Shown: piece by piece, positions 6,179-7,408 of the stretch | Position numbering within the stretch: the first letter of the stretch is position 1 | Layout of the letters: each line of letters opens with the position of its first letter | Origin: Halobacteriales archaeon SW_10_68_16 | GTDB lineage: Archaea > Halobacteriota > Halobacteria > Halobacteriales > Haloarculaceae | DNA length: 7,408 nt | Reading direction: 5' to 3' | Assembly: GCA_003023485.1 (NCBI GenBank) | Contig: PXSG01000004.1 | Location: 1-7,408 of the forward strand | Program-made: the position numbers and the translations under genes | Notes under the pieces: generated by a model | Seen by the model: only the letters and a program-made list of their open reading frames with translations | The model's database searches: none | Told to the model about the DNA's origin: nothing

Positions 6179-6218
6179 GTCGGACCGTTTCGTCGCTGTG
6201 TTCCGGGGACCGTGTTCC

Positions 6219-6277
6219 GACAGAAATACAGGCAAAATAGACAGTACATTCATTACATACGCACACTAGTACACAGT
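6219..6277 (+). promoter_or_regulatory. AT-rich promoter-like stretch before truncated gene
   Basis: These bases are far richer in A and T than both flanks. They include CATTACATAC (6249-6258), about 25 nt before ATG 6278, suitable as a TATA region for a leaderless message. Just upstream GTGTTCCG occurs twice (6198-6205 and 6212-6219), a 14-bp-spaced direct repeat that could be a binding site or chance. The promoter seems to have survived while most of its gene has not. Confidence 0.4.
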
Positions 6278-6436
6278 ATGCCGGTGAGCATCGACGAGTT
6301 CGAATCCGGTGAGCGACTACAGCAATCCGTCTCAGTGCTGTTGCATCCCCCGGTCGTCGAGCGTGTCGAGAAACGAGAGGATGTGCTCGCGCGCCGTCTC
6401 GACCCCGTCGACCGCCTCTCTGAGGAGTTCGCGTGA
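6278..6436 (+). pseudogene. 5' remnant of a small (winged-helix-type) gene
   Basis: The frame from ATG 6278 starts MPVSIDEFESGERLQQ. From memory, this resembles the opening of small haloarchaeal MarR-like winged-helix proteins, which typically begin MPxSIxxFE and continue into an HTH. After about codon 15 the resemblance stops. The remaining 37 codons (to TGA 6434-6436) contain no recognition helix and are antisense to the well-formed microORF on the other strand (6332-6439). I therefore read this as a start region whose body was removed by a rearrangement with a breakpoint near 6320-6332. None of the three plus frames resumes an HTH downstream. The promoter-like AT-rich stretch upstream supports a formerly functional start. 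The alternative is a 52-aa orphan gene. The family call rests on about 14 residues. Confidence 0.4.
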
Positions 6437-6439
6437 CAT
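6332..6439 (-). CDS. 35-aa microORF behind the glycosyltransferase
   Basis: ATG 6439 begins two bases after the TAG stop of the upstream glycosyltransferase, and the frame runs to TGA at 6334-6332. It encodes MSRELLREAVDGVETAREHI, then a second helical stretch, LSFLDTLDDR, and a short tail, GMQQH. The first 30 residues form an acidic amphipathic helix pattern, and nearly every codon ends in G or C as in neighbouring genes, so the tight spacing suggests translational coupling. The stop falls next to the inferred breakpoint of the opposite-strand remnant, so the original protein may have been longer. No homologue is recognised. It could be a small partner of the transferase or a truncated gene. 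Confidence 0.4.
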   Translation of the reverse strand: MSRELLREAVDGVETAREHILSFLDTLDDRGMQQH

Positions 6440-6441
6440 GT

Positions 6442-7407
6442 CTACGCTTCGAGCACGTCGTGATAAAAAGCCGCGTGCTCGTCGGCCACCTCCTCCCAGG
6501 TCCGTTCCTCGTACTCGATGGGGGTGTCCAGCGAGAGTGCGTACTCGATGCCGTCGGCGATGGACTCCGAATCGGGCGTGATCTCGATGACACAGTCCTT
6601 GGGGAGCAGTTCGGCGACACCGCTCCGGCAGGCGACGACCCGGGTGCCGACTGAGAGCGCCTCGACGATGGTGAGCCCGAACGGCTCGGCCAGCGAGGGC
6701 GAGACGAACAGGTCGGCGCTGGCGTAGTAGTCACCCAGGTCCGCCTGGTTGATGTAGCCGACGTACAGCACGCTGTCCTCGATACCCAGCAACTGGCCGA
6801 AGCGCTGGAGCTGGTCGGTGAGGTGGCCCGTCCCGCCGAGCACGAGCGTCACGTCGTCCCGGCGGAGTTTCGGGAGCGCGTACAGCAGGTACGAGAGCCC
6901 CTTCTGGTAGGTGTGCCGTCCCACGAAAAACAGCATCGTCCCGTCGATGCCGAGTTCGGCCTTGACGTCTTTTCCAGTCGGCTCGACCGAAGAGAAGCCG
7001 TTGTAGATGACAGTCGGGTCGGCGTCGTACTCGTGGCGGATGCGCTCGCGCGTGAACTCGCTGACGGCGACGAGGTGGTCCGCGCGGTTGGCGACCCGCT
7101 GTTCGGTTCTGACCTCGCGGTCGGGCGGGTCGACGTTGCGGTCGGCCGACAGCGAGTGAAACGAGGAAACCCAGGTGACGTCGGTCTCCGAGCGGGCCCG
7201 CGAGCCCGGATTGTACCCGAACCAGTCGTTGGTGTGGATGATGTCGGCGTCGGCTGCCCGCTCGGCGAACGCCCCGGCAACGGCCGACAGGCTCTCCGGG
7301 TCGGTCTCGAAGGCATACTTGTCCACGTAGTAGTCACCCAGGTCCGCCTGGTTGATGTAGCCGACGTACAGCACGCTGTCCTCGATACCCAGCAACTGGC
7401 CGAAGCG
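6442..7407 (-). CDS. GT4-family glycosyltransferase, 5' end lost and edge chimeric
   Basis: Retaining GT4 (GT-B fold) enzymes move a sugar from a nucleotide-sugar donor to a glycan, lipid or glycoprotein precursor. The reliable part (from about 7325 down to TAG 6444-6442) shows DADIIHTNDWFG and SSFHSLSADRNVDPP in the acceptor domain, ADHLVAVSEFTRERI and PTVIYNGFSS at the inter-domain region, then GRHTYQKGLSYLLYALPKL (donor-site Lys). It continues with LVLGGTG, DLFVSPSLAEPFGLTIVEAL carrying the E-x7-E signature (6687-6661), and a C-terminal helix ending FYHDVLEA. Roughly the first 80-100 residues with the N-terminal Gly-rich loop are absent. The 27 codons at the window edge (RFGQLLGIED through ADLGDYY) are an exact copy of codons about 202-228 and are misplaced there, since that sequence belongs to the donor domain. 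HTND replaces the more usual HTHD. The acceptor is unknown. Confidence 0.85.
   Translation of the reverse strand, partial: RFGQLLGIEDSVLYVGYINQADLGDYYVDKYAFETDPESLSAVAGAFAERAADADIIHTNDWFGYNPGSRARSETDVTWVSSFHSLSADRNVDPPDREVRTEQRVANRADHLVAVSEFTRERIRHEYDADPTVIYNGFSSVEPTGKDVKAELGIDGTMLFFVGRHTYQKGLSYLLYALPKLRRDDVTLVLGGTGHLTDQLQRFGQLLGIEDSVLYVGYINQADLGDYYASADLFVSPSLAEPFGLTIVEALSVGTRVVACRSGVAELLPKDCVIEITPDSESIADGIEYALSLDTPIEYEERTWEEVADEHAAFYHDVLEA
6723..6805. repeat. 83-bp direct repeat, copy 1 (native place in glycosyltransferase)
   Basis: Identical over 83 bp to 7326-7408. This copy encodes LGIEDSVLYVGYINQADLGD and flanking residues, followed properly by ASADLFVSPSLAEPFG, so it is in its expected place in the donor domain. 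Confidence 0.97.
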
Positions 7408-7408
7408 C
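7326..7408. repeat. 83-bp direct repeat, copy 2 (window edge)
   Basis: Exact copy of 6723-6805 at an offset of 603 bp (201 codons, same frame), ending at the last base of the window. The match breaks at 7325 (A) versus 6722 (G). In the protein it changes into VDKYAFETDPESL, which belongs to the N-terminal domain, so this copy is out of place. An assembly-end artefact is the simplest explanation. Confidence 0.97.

Noticed and set aside
6198..6219. GTGTTCCG direct repeat as an insertion-sequence target duplication or CRISPR unit
   Set aside because: Only 8 bp, two copies 14 bp apart, with no inverted ends, transposase or further copies; noted only within the promoter-like entry.
4949..6253. 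Extension of the YihY frame upstream to 6253, giving a single 583-codon minus-strand protein
   Set aside because: Upstream of GTG 5362 the translation is charged, Gly/Arg-rich and antisense to two good plus-strand genes, and an SD site directly precedes GTG 5362.
1..7408. tRNA, rRNA, CRISPR array, transposase, toxin-antitoxin pair or defence cluster
   Set aside because: Looked for on both strands by motif and gene content; nothing beyond a possible winged-helix gene stump suggests any of these.

Overview
The window reads as haloarchaeal (class Halobacteria) chromosomal DNA. The evidence is high GC with strongly GC-biased third codon positions, acidic predicted proteins, short intergenic gaps, several genes that look leaderless with a TATA-like element about 25-30 nt before the start codon, and a divergent Lrp/AsnC regulator - glutamine synthetase pair of haloarchaeal type. 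Genus cannot be fixed from the sequence alone.

Layout, left to right. (1) 1-295 (-): N-terminal part of a pilin-like protein with a class III signal peptide, running off the left edge. (2) 349-567 (+): a small one-helix membrane protein of unknown function. (3) 604-2079 (-): a complete MATE efflux transporter. (4) 2238-2507 (+): an 89-aa conserved-looking protein of unknown function. (5) 2526-2981 (-) and 3107-4462 (+): Lrp/AsnC-family regulator and type I glutamine synthetase (glnA), divergent across a 125-bp control region with inverted and direct repeats. (6) 4502-5362 (-): one continuous reading frame made of an internally shortened YihY/BrkB-type membrane protein joined in frame to a conserved membrane protein of unknown function. 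(7) 5420-5806 and 5855-6178 (+): a four-helix membrane protein and a small acidic protein, both apparently leaderless. (8) 6278-6436: the beginning of what looks like a small winged-helix regulator gene, cut off after about 15 codons. (9) 6332-6439 (-): a 35-aa microORF directly behind (10) 6442-7407 (-), a GT4-family glycosyltransferase whose 5' part is lost at the right edge.

The functional centre is nitrogen assimilation: GlnA makes glutamine, and the neighbouring Lrp-type regulator is the natural candidate for controlling it. The other genes are ordinary haloarchaeal housekeeping or envelope genes (drug/cation efflux, surface filament, sugar transfer) with no evident joint pathway.

I do not see a convincing new defence, mobile or biosynthetic system. 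The unusual features are structural: an 83-bp exact repeat that places an internal piece of the glycosyltransferase at the very end of the window, a YihY gene missing internal segments and fused to its neighbour, and a regulator gene cut off after its first codons. These may be real rearrangements or assembly faults, and the terminal repeat looks most like an assembly fault.
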